From Vermamoeba vermiformis (taxonomy: Eukaryota > Tubulinea > Echinamoebida), in assembly GCA_045837725.1 (NCBI GenBank), contig JBEWZL010000043.1, positions 167,882 to 231,881 on the forward strand: a stretch of DNA of 64,000 nt, in the 5' to 3' direction. Under the pieces are notes generated by a model, which worked only from the letters and a program-made list of their open reading frames with translations, had not been told where the DNA came from and searched no databases. The position numbers were made by a program, and so were the translations under genes. This document shows positions 54,437 to 64,000 of this stretch, in pieces. Within the stretch, counting starts at the first letter, position 1. Each line of letters starts with the position of its first letter.

Positions 54437-55091
54437 CTACTCGTGTTGGACATAACCACGAGCTGCCAGTTCTTGGTCGAGGTCAACCAATAGGCCCTCT
54501 GCCTCAACATTCTGCCCTGTAAGGTCTATAGGAATGTTTTAAACAATAAAGAATAATTTTTTAAACAAAGAAGTACTTACACTCAATAAGGGAGCGAATG
54601 ATTTCGTCTCTCTTGGCTTGTTCGCCAACCAGCTTGATTCTAGTGCGTTCTCGTAACTTGGCGGCCCTCATGTACAGAGTGGTTGCATGGATGGCATCGG
54701 GATGTTGCAAAAAACTATGCAAAAAAATATTAGAAATAAAAATTAAAAAAATAATTTTTTACTTACAAGTGGTGGTTTGGGAACTGCTCTCTTGCTCTTT
54801 GATACTCTTCACTAATGCTGAGAGACTGCGGAACGAAATTGTGATCCCGAGTTGCACCTGAATTTAAAAAAAATAAATTGCAATTCATAAATATAATTAC
54901 TTTGTATTTTAATGAAAATAAAGTGTGGAATATGTCTTATATATAATATTGTTGAAATTAATTAGATGCTTACACGCAATGAAGGAGGTGATACTCATTT
55001 TGATCCGGAGTGTTGCAATATACATCTTGAAATCAAGGCGCTCAATGCGCTCATTCACTCGTTGAAGCTGGGCACGATACGTCTGTTCCAT
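54437..55091 (-). CDS. Small coiled-coil protein, unknown
   Basis: Four exons giving about 140 residues: MEQTYRAQLQRVNERIERLD, FKMYIATLRIKMSITSFIA, GATRDHNFVPQSLSISEEYQ, RAREQFPNHH, FLQHPDAIHATTLYMRAAKL, RERTRIKLVGEQAKRDEIIR and the end LLVDLDQELAARGYVQHE. Largely helical with heptad-like spacing, no signal peptide or known domain. Intron phases agree throughout, which supports a real gene. Confidence 0.6.
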
Positions 55092-55266
55092 AATTATCCT
55101 TAGTTGTCTATATTTTGAACAAAAAATACAGTTAGTCACAAAGTCACGAGAGCTGGATATTTTCAGTTATATTATGCACATAAAAGTATTTAGCACATCA
55201 ATATTTACTTGAATTGTTTCTGGAAGCTGCAGAACCTTTCAGATAAACAGTGCACCAGTGCGTGCA

Positions 55267-55332
55267 TCTCATTGGTACTGGTGCACATGCACCTGCACCT
55301 GCACTTGTACATGCACCTGCACCTGCACCTGT
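55267..55332 (+). repeat. (TGCACC)n hexamer repeat
   Basis: About ten TGCACC/TGCACA hexamers just downstream of the ankyrin-like gene end. The same hexamer recurs at 53.05, 54.31, 56.43, 58.60, 60.70 and 61.10 kb. Confidence 0.8.
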
Positions 55333-55355
55333 CGCAAAGGTAATTTTTATTCTGA

Positions 55356-56225
55356 CTATTCTTGCATAACCTCATTATACAAGTCCAGTGACATCTTCTT
55401 TATGGCATAGAGATCACAATGATGATTTGCATTCACGATCACCCGAAGTACAGAGGACGATCGATGAGCTGCAGCAATTTGCCAGAGAGAAGTACCAGTG
55501 TTCCAACCAACAAAAACGGCGTAATCAATTATACACCCATGATCTCCAATGGCTGCAGCCTCCAAAGAAACTCCGAGAGGGGCACGAAGAACTGTATGCG
55601 AGTAGATCAGGCTGGCAAGTTGACCATGTAAAGCAGCTGCTTCACATGTATCGCTGGTAGGTTCAACTCCTTGAGCGACAAGTGCCATCATGTACTTGAT
55701 CTTCCCCTTTGAAGCCAAGTAATTCAACATCTTGCCATCACAGAGCTGTTTTGTTCTTTTGCAAACCAATCGCACAGCAGAGAGACTCCACAAGCAAGAT
55801 GAATAATTGGCCATTAATCTGCTCTTGTCGACCAAGTCAAACTTTGATGGACGTACAATGTGGATCGGATCTAAGTTGCAAGGGTCCAGCAATTTTATAC
55901 CTATTGTAAGGAGGCCCGTAATATCAGGGTAGGCTTTCTGAGTAATTAAATGAAGAATAATTAATTATTTAATTTAAATAAAATAGTTCTTGAATTAAGA
56001 AAACAAAATTTAAAATTGTAGAAATGCTTAATTTAAATTGAAACTCACCAAATCTGAGATGAAGAGATTTCCACCAGGCTCTGAGACTGCTTGTATTTCA
56101 ATAGAGCAAAAAGTAAGCTTTCTCCTAGTTTGTCCAGATCTGCGATGAAAACCATTGTTAATACTACAACATAGAGTAATAATGAATATTGGATTGATAC
56201 AGTACTTTTTAAAAGATGAAGCCAT
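55356..56225 (-). CDS. F-box-like/ankyrin-type protein
   Basis: Three exons in one consistent frame: MASSFKKSGQTRRKLTFCSI, EPGGNLFISDLKAYPDITGL, then a long exon with a possible F-box (KSRLMANYSSCLWSLSAVRL, VCKRTKQLCDG). Degenerate ankyrin units follow (KMLNYLASKGKIKYMMALVA, TCEAAALHGQLASLIYSH, SLWQIAAAHRSSSVLRVIV), ending SLDLYNEVMQE. It resembles the two ankyrin genes at 23.2 and 30.9 kb in layout, although it is shorter (about 230 residues). Probable substrate-adaptor type protein; inference only. Confidence 0.6.
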
Positions 56226-56284
56226 GAGTTTGTTTGGATTCTGCAACAAAAAAAATGTACCGAACAACTACAATTTTTATTTAT

Positions 56285-57536
56285 TTACAAAATATCGCTA
56301 GAACGAGAATAGCTCATTTCAACACTATCACTGCTACTAGCATCATCATCTCCAATATCTTCGTCCATGGGGACATATTCTGATAATGATGAATCCTCGT
56401 GCACCAGCAAGTCACTATCGAGGGACTCATCTGCAGGTGCAGGTGCAGGTGCAGGTGCAGGTGCACGTTCATGTGCACGTGCTTGTGCAACTTCAGCTTC
56501 AGTCGGAGGGTACAAGCCCTGAAACCAATAGCAAGTATCAAAGTTGGGATCTGCTCTCACCTTTAAATTTGGCTGGTACCCCCAAACTTGACATGACTGG
56601 GCCGTTTCATCCTGCGTAATGCCTTTCAGCATACCTCGAGTTTGTTGTAGGCTCTCTAAGTTTACATTCTCCCCAAAAGTTGGATCTTTTGCTAGCACTT
56701 CATCTGTGGCATCTTCGATCTTAATAAAATGGTTAGCCCGATCATTAATGTTATACTTATATGTACTTACTCCATAAACATTGGCAATAACTGTTGAATG
56801 AATTTGTAATAGAATGCCAGCGTACTTGACAATGTTGTCCATAGCATCTTGCTCCTCTCTAATCTCCTCCTCCTCGTGTTGTGATTTGGGCACAACATGT
56901 GACCGCCATGGCTTTGTTGATGCAGTGCCTGTGGTGGCAGCTGCCTTAAAACTGACTACTGTCTCCACCGAATTGCCAGAATAAGTTCGTGTCAACTTAA
57001 TTTGTCTCTTCCTTTTGATCCATTCAACCTTGAAATCATATGCCACTTCGAATAATTTGATCATTTTACTAGTATAACTGGTATTAGACTCAATTTGAGA
57101 AATAAAACGTAATAAAAAAACTTACTTAATTTGTTCGGTTACGACTGCTGGATCTGAGTCAATCTCTCCAAATATCTTCAGTGCAGTGCTCAATTCCACC
57201 CAATTCAAAGAATTAATGGATTGAGGCGTTTCAATATTGAGCTTTCGAATAAACCAAGACTGATCTGGTTGAATAAAAAAATAAAATTAAAATCAATTTC
57301 TTAGTATTACGATTCAAATAATTATTAATTGCACTTACCTAGCTTTGAGTATTTGTCCGAAATTAGTTTTGAAATTTTTGGTGGATCTGCAGAGGACACG
57401 CCAGCGATCCAAACATTCGACACCCATATCTTACGAGCTGTTCTATCGAACAAAGCTCCATCTATCAGATTGTACCTTTTAATTAAATGTTAGTGACATT
57501 CATGTCACTTTCCTTTTACCTGTCGTTTTTCTTCAT
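56285..57536 (-). CDS. Unknown acidic protein with an Ala-Pro hexamer insertion
   Basis: About five exons from MKKNDR at 57,536: YNLIDGALFDRTARKIWVSN, PPKISKLISDKYSKL, DQSWFIRKLNIETPQSINSL, WVELSTALKIFGEIDSDPAV, then MIKLFEVAYDFKVEWIKRKR and a helical acidic part (QHEEEEIREEQDAMDNIVKY). Near the C-terminus (GLYPPTEAEVAQARAHERAP) an APAPAPAPA tract is encoded by the TGCACC hexamer, followed by an acidic tail ending SSSDSVEMSYSRSSDIL. No family recognised. The hexamer is in frame and adds only Ala-Pro, so the protein tolerates its expansion. Confidence 0.6.
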
Positions 57537-57595
57537 GATTCGAATTTACTAAAACATATTTTTTTAATTTTTTACGCCTTGTAAACAGTAACAAA

Positions 57596-58579
57596 ATGTC
57601 AAGTAGTGAAAGTGGAGATGAGTCAAAAAGAAGAAGAGTTGGTAAAAGAAGAAGATCCACGAGGATTGCTATGATTCCTAAAACCAGCCCACAACCAATT
57701 TATGTATTTCCTTCAAAAATTATAGTAGCCAAATCTCGAGATAATATACCGATATAGTAAGTAATAATTTAATATTTAATGAACATTACGTAATATTTTA
57801 TAGTCAAAAGCAAGTAAAGAGAAAACCTCCACCAATTTCACCTGCAACAAAAACAAAATTGGTAAATGAGGATGAAAGTAAAGATAATCTGCTCATCGAA
57901 GAAGAATTTGAGATACACGTTGAAGAAACAAAGCCGAAGAAAAGTGAAAAAATTAATGAAAATTATGCTAATAATAATGACGAGCCAGTTAATGTTAGAT
58001 TCAATACGAAAGGACGTGTTGGTAGCCTCAAAGATTATGTTGATGAATCCGTGGCCATTGATGAAGAAATAGATGAAGAAATGGAGGTGAAAGATAGACA
58101 TTATCCACAATCAGCAATTAGATCATTGATTGAAGAGGATATGCCCGCAACAAAGAAAAGGAAGCTTGAACACGAGACATTAGAGCCACAAAAAAAGATC
58201 GAGCTTAATTCAACAACAATTGCTGACAGCCAAACCACAGAGCAGCAATTGGAAGAAGATAGCGAGCAAGATTTATCCACGGCGATTGCAGAGATTTCAT
58301 CCGGCAAGTTTTACCTTTTAAATCTCCAACAACTAATTATGCTAACATCTGTTTAAAGAAGACCCTAGACAGATAGTTGAGTGGCTAAAGGAGGACGCAC
58401 AACTTGAGGTGGATAAGCACGAGTTCCAAAGGGGCGTTCTGACGATCACAAAAAATTTTACAAAGGGTCGAGAAGATGTCGAATGGAGTGGTATTGCTCT
58501 TTTTTTTCTTCAATCAGTTGTTGAAGATTGGGGAAAATATTTGGTGCAAGCACTTTGTGCTAAAGAACAAGACAAATAA
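57596..58579 (+). CDS. Unknown charged nuclear-type protein
   Basis: Three exons: MSSSESGDESKRRRVGKRRR, then IPKTSPQPIYVFPSKIIVAK, a long acidic/Lys-rich second exon (EEFEIHVEETKPKKSEKINE, ATKKRKLEHETLEPQKKIEL) and a folded-looking third exon (EDPRQIVEWLKEDAQLEVDK, VEWSGIALFFLQSVVEDWGK). The third exon is reached by an intron with a GC donor (GGCAAGT at 58,304) and a normal AG acceptor, which is in frame where no GT donor is available. Starts 60 bp from the divergent gene at 57,536, so the two likely share a promoter. No family recognised. Confidence 0.65.
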
Positions 58580-58601
58580 ATTTTCGTTAATTTATATGAT
58601 T

Positions 58602-58641
58602 TCTGCACCTGCACCTGCACCTGCACCTGCACCTGCACCTC
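58602..58641 (+). repeat. (TGCACC)n hexamer repeat
   Basis: Six perfect CTGCAC hexamers directly after the stop of the preceding gene, in its 3' untranslated region. Confidence 0.85.
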
Positions 58642-58768
58642 ATAATTAGCAGGTGCATTTGCTTGAATGGATTGCTCCAATTTTTTTGTGTTATACAAGC
58701 ATCAAATTCTTATTTCGTTAATGTATACCTTTATTAATAACAGTAATACACATGTGCGTATTGCTAAA

Positions 58769-59651
58769 ATGAGAGGATATTGTGTTATATGCAAGACCAC
58801 AACCTCATCGGGCTGGTGGAAATTGAGGCCAGAATGGGAGTGTTATGCTACAGCCAACATTAATATTAAAGGTAGAAAGAAGAACACTATATGCGCCTCA
58901 TGCGCAAAATCCCTTTCTAAAGCAGGAGAAGCAGCAGATCCACTTGTCCAAGAATTCACCAGCTCGACCGCAGAAAAGCCAGCACCAATCATCAGCAATT
59001 CACCTATTGAGGGAAAAGGTATCATTTGTATATTGTATTTGATTTTAATTATTTTTTGTTGATTTTTAAACGCCATCTGCATTCTCGACTGAAGTGTGTT
59101 CTCGTACTAACTTACAGTTTCCAGGGCTGTTTGCAACTAGGGATTACAAGGCTAACGAATTGGTAACCCTTTACCTTGGGAAAGTCCTCTCAAAGGAATA
59201 CCGAGATCAACTGCTGGATGCAACGTACGTTCGAGATGATGGAACCTTCATTATTGATGGCAAGTCACACCTAAATGATCCCAGAGGATATGGAAGGTGG
59301 ATAAACCACTCTGAAAGTCCAAATTGCCGCTGGGAATTATTTTGGAGCACAAAGGAAGCATGCCAGTACCGCGGAATTAAGGCTAAAAGAGATATTGCAA
59401 AAGGAGAAGAATTTACTATCGATTATGGTAATTACAACTTTATTTACATTATGCTTACATTTCTAATACAGCATATAATACCAGGTCGTGGTTACTGGAG
59501 AAAGTTTGGAGGCCAATCAAAGCACCAGAATAAAGCAGGAAGGAAGCGCAAGACCAACAGAATAATAAATAAGGACAAAACTGCTTTAAATAATGTGCAG
59601 GAAACTCGGATCTTGCGCCAAAGAAAAAATATTTCCTACAAGGACATGTAG
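58769..59651 (+). CDS. SET-domain protein with N-terminal zinc finger
   Basis: Three exons (58,769-59,018; 59,125-59,427; from about 59,486). The N-terminus has two Cys pairs, CVICK and CASCAK, separated by a Trp-rich linker, like a single GATA- or PHD-type finger. The SET domain then reads GKGLFATRDYKANELVTLYL, DGTFIIDGKSHLNDPRGYGR, WINHSESPNCRWELFW (usual NHS..PN), YRGIKAKRDIAKGEEFTIDY, GRGYW. SET domains methylate lysines of histones or other proteins using SAM. The NH-S-x2-PN and the late Tyr (IDYG) are kept, so activity is plausible. No post-SET Cys cluster follows; the tail is basic (GRKRKTNRI) and probably nuclear. Confidence 0.82.
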
Positions 59652-60450
59652 AACCGTGAACAAAAATAAAGGAACTAACTTTAGACCAATAGGATTGCAG
59701 AACAAGGATTTTAGGATATTTGGCCAAGAAACGGCTAGTAACTTTTAGGCGGGAAAGTTTGAGTCGGACCAATTTTCAGGTTTTACAGGCTACCAGCAAT
59801 TGCCTGAGCATTGGGGTACAAGAACAATTAACTGTATTTATTATTTAATAAGCTACGAACCCTAACTACCAATTTTTTTTACATTTTTACTTCGAATCTG
59901 AGACTGGATCAAGCAACACTGCTCTCTTCTCACAGCAAACGTAAGTCATTCCAATACTCAGTTGTAGTTAATATTTTATTTGTGGTTACAGCAGACTAGA
60001 GCAGAGCTGCGTATGCTAAATGCGCAGCCTTGGGTAGTTGGCCGCAGCTGAGCGTCCGGTCACGGGAGTGAGATAAGCTAGGGCCTCTAGTGGACCGCTA
60101 TCAACTTCCAATTAAGTGCAACGGGTGATAGAAGCTGTTCCAGTCCAATTACCCAAGGTTGCACATGTACAGCATTGCATCCCAGCTTGATCCGATAATG
60201 CACCTCGAATTGCACCTGCACACGTCAATCGCACCCCGTAAGTCGCAGAAACTTGTACTTTATTGTATAATCAAAATAAATGTTTATTTAATATCAAGTA
60301 GTGTACAATTGTCTTATTAATTCAGCTTTCCTACGTTGCCTTTGATTTTTTCTCTTTTTTCGTTTTTGATCGGATGTTGGATCAATGTTGAAAGTGAGTT
60401 CAGTGCAATTGGTCTTTCTGTTGTCAAGCAACAACTCCTGCGTGCAGTGT
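59652..60450. other. Gene-free stretch holding one RNA-like element
   Basis: No credible protein frame. An intron-like interval (GTAAGT near 59,940 to TTACAG near 59,990) precedes the structured element described separately. The flanks are AT-rich. Confidence 0.45.
60024..60162 (+). ncRNA. Candidate structured RNA, about 140 nt
   Basis: An 18-bp closing stem is formed by GCAGCCTTGGGTAGTTGG (60,024-60,041) and CCAATTACCCAAGGTTGC (60,145-60,162), all pairs Watson-Crick except two G-U pairs. Within it, AGCGTCC (60,051) can pair with GGACCGCT (60,092), CTATCA (60,098) with TGATAG (60,126), ACTT with AAGT inside that loop, and CAGCT (60,045) with AGCTG (60,133). The strand is not certain; the two G-U pairs favour plus. 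It matches no RNA class that I recognise (not tRNA, 5S, SRP or a spliceosomal RNA by motif). Confidence 0.45.
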
Positions 60451-61510
60451 CTAATTAACGGGCTCTTTAAAGTATATTAGTAACAAGTGTAAGTTAAGTT
60501 GGCCGGATGGACGCACCAAATCTGGATCGCTGATTAAGAGGGCTTGACGTAATTCAGCAGCTGCCCACCAGTTAAAAGCTCCAATACCAATATCTTTGGG
60601 TCCAATTACATTGACTTCAACTTGTTTCCAACGATCTGTTGAGGGTGGTTCCTCCTGCAGAAGTAGCTCTGGGGTGAAGCAGGAACCTCCAGAGGGGATA
60701 CGCATTGCACCTGCACCTGCAGTCAATGTCCCTACTTCAAATTTGATTACTTTGGCTCGTTTTCCAGTACGGAGCAACACTGATGGTTGCCTGTAAACTC
60801 GTATGAAAATAGATCTGAAGTCCAACCATCTCCATTCATTGAACTTGACAATTGCAGTGTGGCTATCAGTGTATCGATGTATGTAGTTATCCATGTACGT
60901 GAAGTATACTCGCACTATCTGCACCAGGTTTGCAATCCCACCACAGGCATCAATGACTTCGGTAAAGAGCATCCAAGGGCGTACTGAGAACTGCTCAAAC
61001 AAGAGCAGGCTAATCTCAGAAGCAGAGTAGCTACCAATGCCATTGAACAGCGATTGATTGAGTAACGCATGGTGAAGTGAGGCAAGCTGAAAGATAAAAC
61101 GGTCGGTTAGGTGCAGGTGCAGGTGCAGGTGCAGGTGCAGAAGTTTGTACTTTGAAGTATTTAGGATACTGAGTTATGGCTGCCTCCAAATATTGTTCAA
61201 AGTGATTACAATCGAGTATATCAGGGCCACGGTTATCTTCAAATGCAGGCTGATCTGGTTGTAAGTATTTAAAGGTTGCTTGATTACGAAAACTGTTGCA
61301 GTCTATCATAAAAATTGCTTCATCCCCATCTAATTCGAATATCATGCTTGTTCGGTCATTCATTGGGTAGTTTTTGATATCAGAAATATCTCCAATGTAG
61401 AAATTGGCGCCTTGTCCCATACTAAATCGGATCTTACTTCCAGTATTATATATATACTTAGGCTTAGTCCTTTTAAGGGTTATAAGCCTTTTCCTGCGGG
61501 ATAACCCCAA
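60451..61510 (-). CDS. Divergent Fpg/Nei-type DNA glycosylase (H2TH domain)
   Basis: The first visible exon carries a beta-rich part (NTGSKIRFSMGQGANFYIGD, RTSMIFELDGDEAIFMIDCN, GPDILDCNHFEQYLEAAITQ). It joins through an intron of about 65 bp to LASLHHALLNQSLFNGIGSY and SASEISLLLFEQFSVRPWML. The latter is the helix-two-turn-helix of Fpg/Nei proteins, whose consensus is DQ..FNGIGNYLRAEIL. The C-terminal part keeps an FxVY-like FIRVYRQ. These enzymes excise oxidised bases. The N-terminal catalytic PE motif lies upstream in an exon that I could not identify, and no ATG opens the first exon, so the start is unresolved. The intron contains five TGCACC hexamers. Confidence 0.6.
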
Positions 61511-62171
61511 AATTGTAACTTTTATAAATAAACTAGAATTTCACTATACAATTTCAAGTTTTGTATATTTGGATTGTGTGTTTTTCTGTGACATAACCCT
61601 GAACCATCCAAGATTCAAAAAATACAGATTCGGTGGTTTATTTTATAAAAGGAGTTTACAATTACAAGAAACCAAGGTGTATCTCCCTGGCATTGCTAAA
61701 AAACCAAGGCGTTGGGGTAAGTCAAAAAAGTTATAAATAAAATTGAAAATTGTATGTTCATTTTATCAAATTTGGTACACTTGAGGCTACAGTACCAAGG
61801 CTTGCACGGCAGAAGGGCTAGCACTAGGGCTTGTGTAGGGGTTAACAAATCTATATATACAAAATCAAAATCCGTATATATATATTTAGTAACTATGCAA
61901 AAAGACAGAATGCTCGGTGCCAATATCCATGTGCTGATGCACTGGTACAGCAACTGGAATTTTTTGTTAATATGTATAAAGAAAAATGATAATTGTATAT
62001 ATGAAAATAAAAGTATCCATACGATGCACTTGCCTGCGGCACTTTGCAGTTTTGCTAAGTCGAGTCCATTTCTATATAAACAAGAATCAAATTTGTATAT
62101 ACGAAATATGGGGTTTGGTTGTGGAACTTGGAAACATTTGCCAAAGGTTATACTTTTTATCTAGGGTTATA
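61511..62171. other. Gene-free AT-rich stretch
   Basis: Contains several TATATATAC/GTATATAC motifs (about 61,850, 61,880, 61,995, 62,095) in otherwise low-complexity sequence. One long plus-strand frame (61,754-62,164) has neither family resemblance nor protein-like composition and is not called. It should contain the missing 5' exon(s) of the glycosylase gene; ATGCCAGGG on the minus strand near 61,695 is one candidate start, without a convincing donor. Confidence 0.4.
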
Positions 62172-62805
62172 CCTTGACCGTAGTCCAAGGACTACGCTCA
62201 AACTCAGAATTCTCAACTGAGTGTAGTCCGAGGACTACGCTCAAATCAAGAATTCCCAACTGAGCGTAGTCCAAGGACTACAGTCAAAGTATAACCCTGA
62301 ATAAAAGTATAACCCTTTGATGACCGTAGTCCGAGGACTACGCTCAAATCTAGAATTCTCAACTGAGCGTAGTCCAAGGACTACGGTCAAATCCAGAATT
62401 CTCAACTGAGCGTAGTCCTTGGACTACGGTCAAATACAGAATTCTTAACTTACCATCAACATCCAAATGCATTACACAGTTAGGCGTATACCATTGAGAA
62501 ACTAATATGAATGTATTAGTATTCGTATATACGAATTTGAAAAGTATTTGTACAAATTACCAACGTATTTAAATTAAGAGTGACCGTAGTCCGTGGACTA
62601 CGCTCAAATCAAGAATTCCCAACTGAGTGTAGTCCAAGGACTACGCTCAAATCAAGAATTCCCAACTGAGCGTAGTCCAAGGACTACGGTCAAATACAGA
62701 ATTCCCAACTGAGTGTAGTCCGAGGACTACGCTCAAATCCAGAATTCTTGATAATTCCAGGGTTATACTTTTGTATACTTTGAGCGTAGTCCTTGGACTA
62801 CGCTC
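62172..62805. repeat. Palindromic minisatellite (GCGTAGTCC..GGACTACGC)
   Basis: Eleven copies of a 43-44-bp unit in two clusters (62,172-62,430 and 62,578-62,805). Each has a 24-bp near-palindrome GAGCGTAGTCC-AA-GGACTACGCTC and a linker AAATCCAGAATTCTCAACT that itself contains GAATTC. Outer bases vary (GACC or GAGC; GCTC or GGTC). The clusters are parted by 150 bp of unrelated sequence with ATTCGTATATACGAAT. Confidence 0.88.
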
Positions 62806-63595
62806 GAATTGGAAATTTACGGGTTATGCAAAAGGTTGAAAAACTGTGAGAACATACCTAGCACTATTATAGCTGGACTCAATCATTCAACAGCAAAAGA
62901 GGAAGGTTGTTGTGACATTATCTGCAGGAGTAACGTTAATAGTAATTAATTTTACACGTGAATTAGTTATTTAATTAATGCAAATGTTAATTTCTATATA
63001 CAAAATTTAAATTCATATAGTCGATACTGTTAACTTACATGCATAAGCTTTAATTAAGGGTATTATAGGCAGATGCCACACTATATGTGGTGTTTGTGTT
63101 GAAAATTGAAAGTTTATGTTGAAGAAAAAAACTTAGTAATTTTTTTTTTGTCAGGGCACGTGCCTTGCTGAACCAAAACAGACTTGTGTGCACAGTCAGC
63201 CATAAATCTTATGCATCAACAAAGGCACGCATCAATGCTGCCTTACTACTCAACAATGGCTGCCCCAGCAGCAGCTTGCATGGTCTGATCCAGATCATCA
63301 AACCAGATTGGCCGAGGATCGGGATCTTGCTGGAAGCTTTGCCAGCTTTCAGAATTAAATATTAAGGTAAGTAATATTATATATATATAGTGGTATGTTT
63401 GTGGTGAAGCAGGTTGTAAATTCTGTAACGTCCTGCTGAAATTATAATTTATTTAATTGTGGCGGTAAAAGATCTAGCCATTACAAAAATTTAATTTTCA
63501 TATGTGAAGGTATTTCAAGCCAATTGTTTAATATGTTATTCACTATGATATTCTAATGAACAGGATATTTTTATTTTTTTTCTATCACCTTTAGT

Positions 63596-63877
63596 TGCTG
63601 AGATTTTGTTGATCCAGGTACGCGTGCTCCATCCACGATCGATCACTGCAGACCCTTCTGCATATCCAGTAAGTAAACTGCATTAAGCACAAAAGAATGC
63701 TTACTAATGCTCTTCGTGTACTAGGGTAGATATAGCTCTGCAATGTCAAGGAAGCCCCCAGTTGGTCAACATCTGGAAGTGACCTGGATCAAGGATCTGC
63801 CTTTCATCTTTCTACAGCTTCCCAAGTTCACTGATGAATATGGATATGGTGGTTTCAACATTAAGGAGGCAACATGA
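63596..63877 (+). CDS. 3' end of an unknown spliced gene
   Basis: Two exons in one frame: AEILLIQVRVLHPRSITADP then GRYSSAMSRKPPVGQHLEVT, WIKDLPFIFLQLPKFTDEYG and the end GGFNIKEAT, stop at 63,875-63,877. The intron between them (about 63,671-63,724) has good GTAAGT and CTAG ends with an ACTAATG branch-like site. An upstream exon probably lies in 63,150-63,365 (ARINAALLLNNGCPSSSLHG) but I could not join it in frame. Family unknown. Confidence 0.4.
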
Positions 63878-64000
63878 AGATATTGAGAGTCATTCTAAAT
63901 AACTTATTGTAAGACGTACAAATAAATTTATTTTTAAATATACAATTTTCATTTCTCTATATAACAACTATATGATTCAGCTTTTAGTTAAAACAGTAGC

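Noticed and set aside
59994-60170. A hammerhead or other known ribozyme at the structured element.
   Set aside because: The CTGATGA and GAAA core sequences of a hammerhead are missing, and no other ribozyme core was recognised.
61754-62164. A 136-codon plus-strand frame.
   Set aside because: AT-rich with repeated TATATAC motifs, no recognisable domain, and odd Lys/Ile/Tyr composition; more likely chance.

Overview
The window is nuclear DNA of a compact, intron-rich protist. Almost every gene is cut by short introns (about 45-70 bp) with GTAAGT-like donors, CTAAC-like branch points and AG acceptors. Intergenic gaps in the first 31 kb are often under 200 bp, and the proteins are clearly eukaryotic (ANKRD13, ABCB10, SEC14, GnT-I-like). 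Several F-box-like/ankyrin proteins and the gene style suggest an amoebozoan such as a protosteloid amoeba. That placement is inference, not proof.

Region 1 (1-31 kb) is ordinary gene-dense chromosome. In order it carries a mitochondrial protein fragment, an NAD-dependent glycerol-3-phosphate dehydrogenase, a class I methyltransferase, a long Lys/Glu-rich nuclear protein, a strange EF-1alpha-like protein without GTPase motifs, and a nodulin-like/NFD4-type MFS carrier. Next come a large secreted protein with a Val-Pro-Val repeat tail, a mitochondrial ABC transporter (ABCB10/MDL1 type), an ABHD3/YheT-type hydrolase, an RsuA-type pseudouridine synthase, a SEC14 lipid-transfer protein and an ankyrin protein. 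The region ends with a GT13-like glycosyltransferase, a type I membrane protein, an ANKRD13 protein, a hypothetical protein and a second ankyrin protein that carries a frameshift.

Region 2 (about 31.9-43.9 kb) is accessory and repeat-rich. It has broken or fragmentary genes and a gene built from tandemly duplicated exon-intron units, which is cut at 35.95 kb. Several palindromic minisatellites and a TTAGGG-like stretch follow. From about 37.2 to 42.6 kb there is a long locus without convincing coding potential. It nevertheless has a regular series of intron-like intervals and GC-rich hairpins whose stems change in compensating ways between copies. This is the most unusual part of the window. 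A methionine aminopeptidase 2 pseudogene closes the region.

Region 3 (44-64 kb) holds spliced genes mostly of unknown function: a RING-type protein divergent from a protein of about 1,100 residues, an intronless 491-residue protein, several small acidic or coiled-coil proteins and another ankyrin-like protein. It also has a zinc-finger/SET-domain protein and a divergent Fpg/Nei-type DNA glycosylase. These lie among two more palindromic minisatellites, a (TGCACC)n hexamer that recurs in exons, introns and spacers, and a compact candidate structured RNA at 60.0-60.2 kb. All splice structures were read by eye and no homology search was possible.
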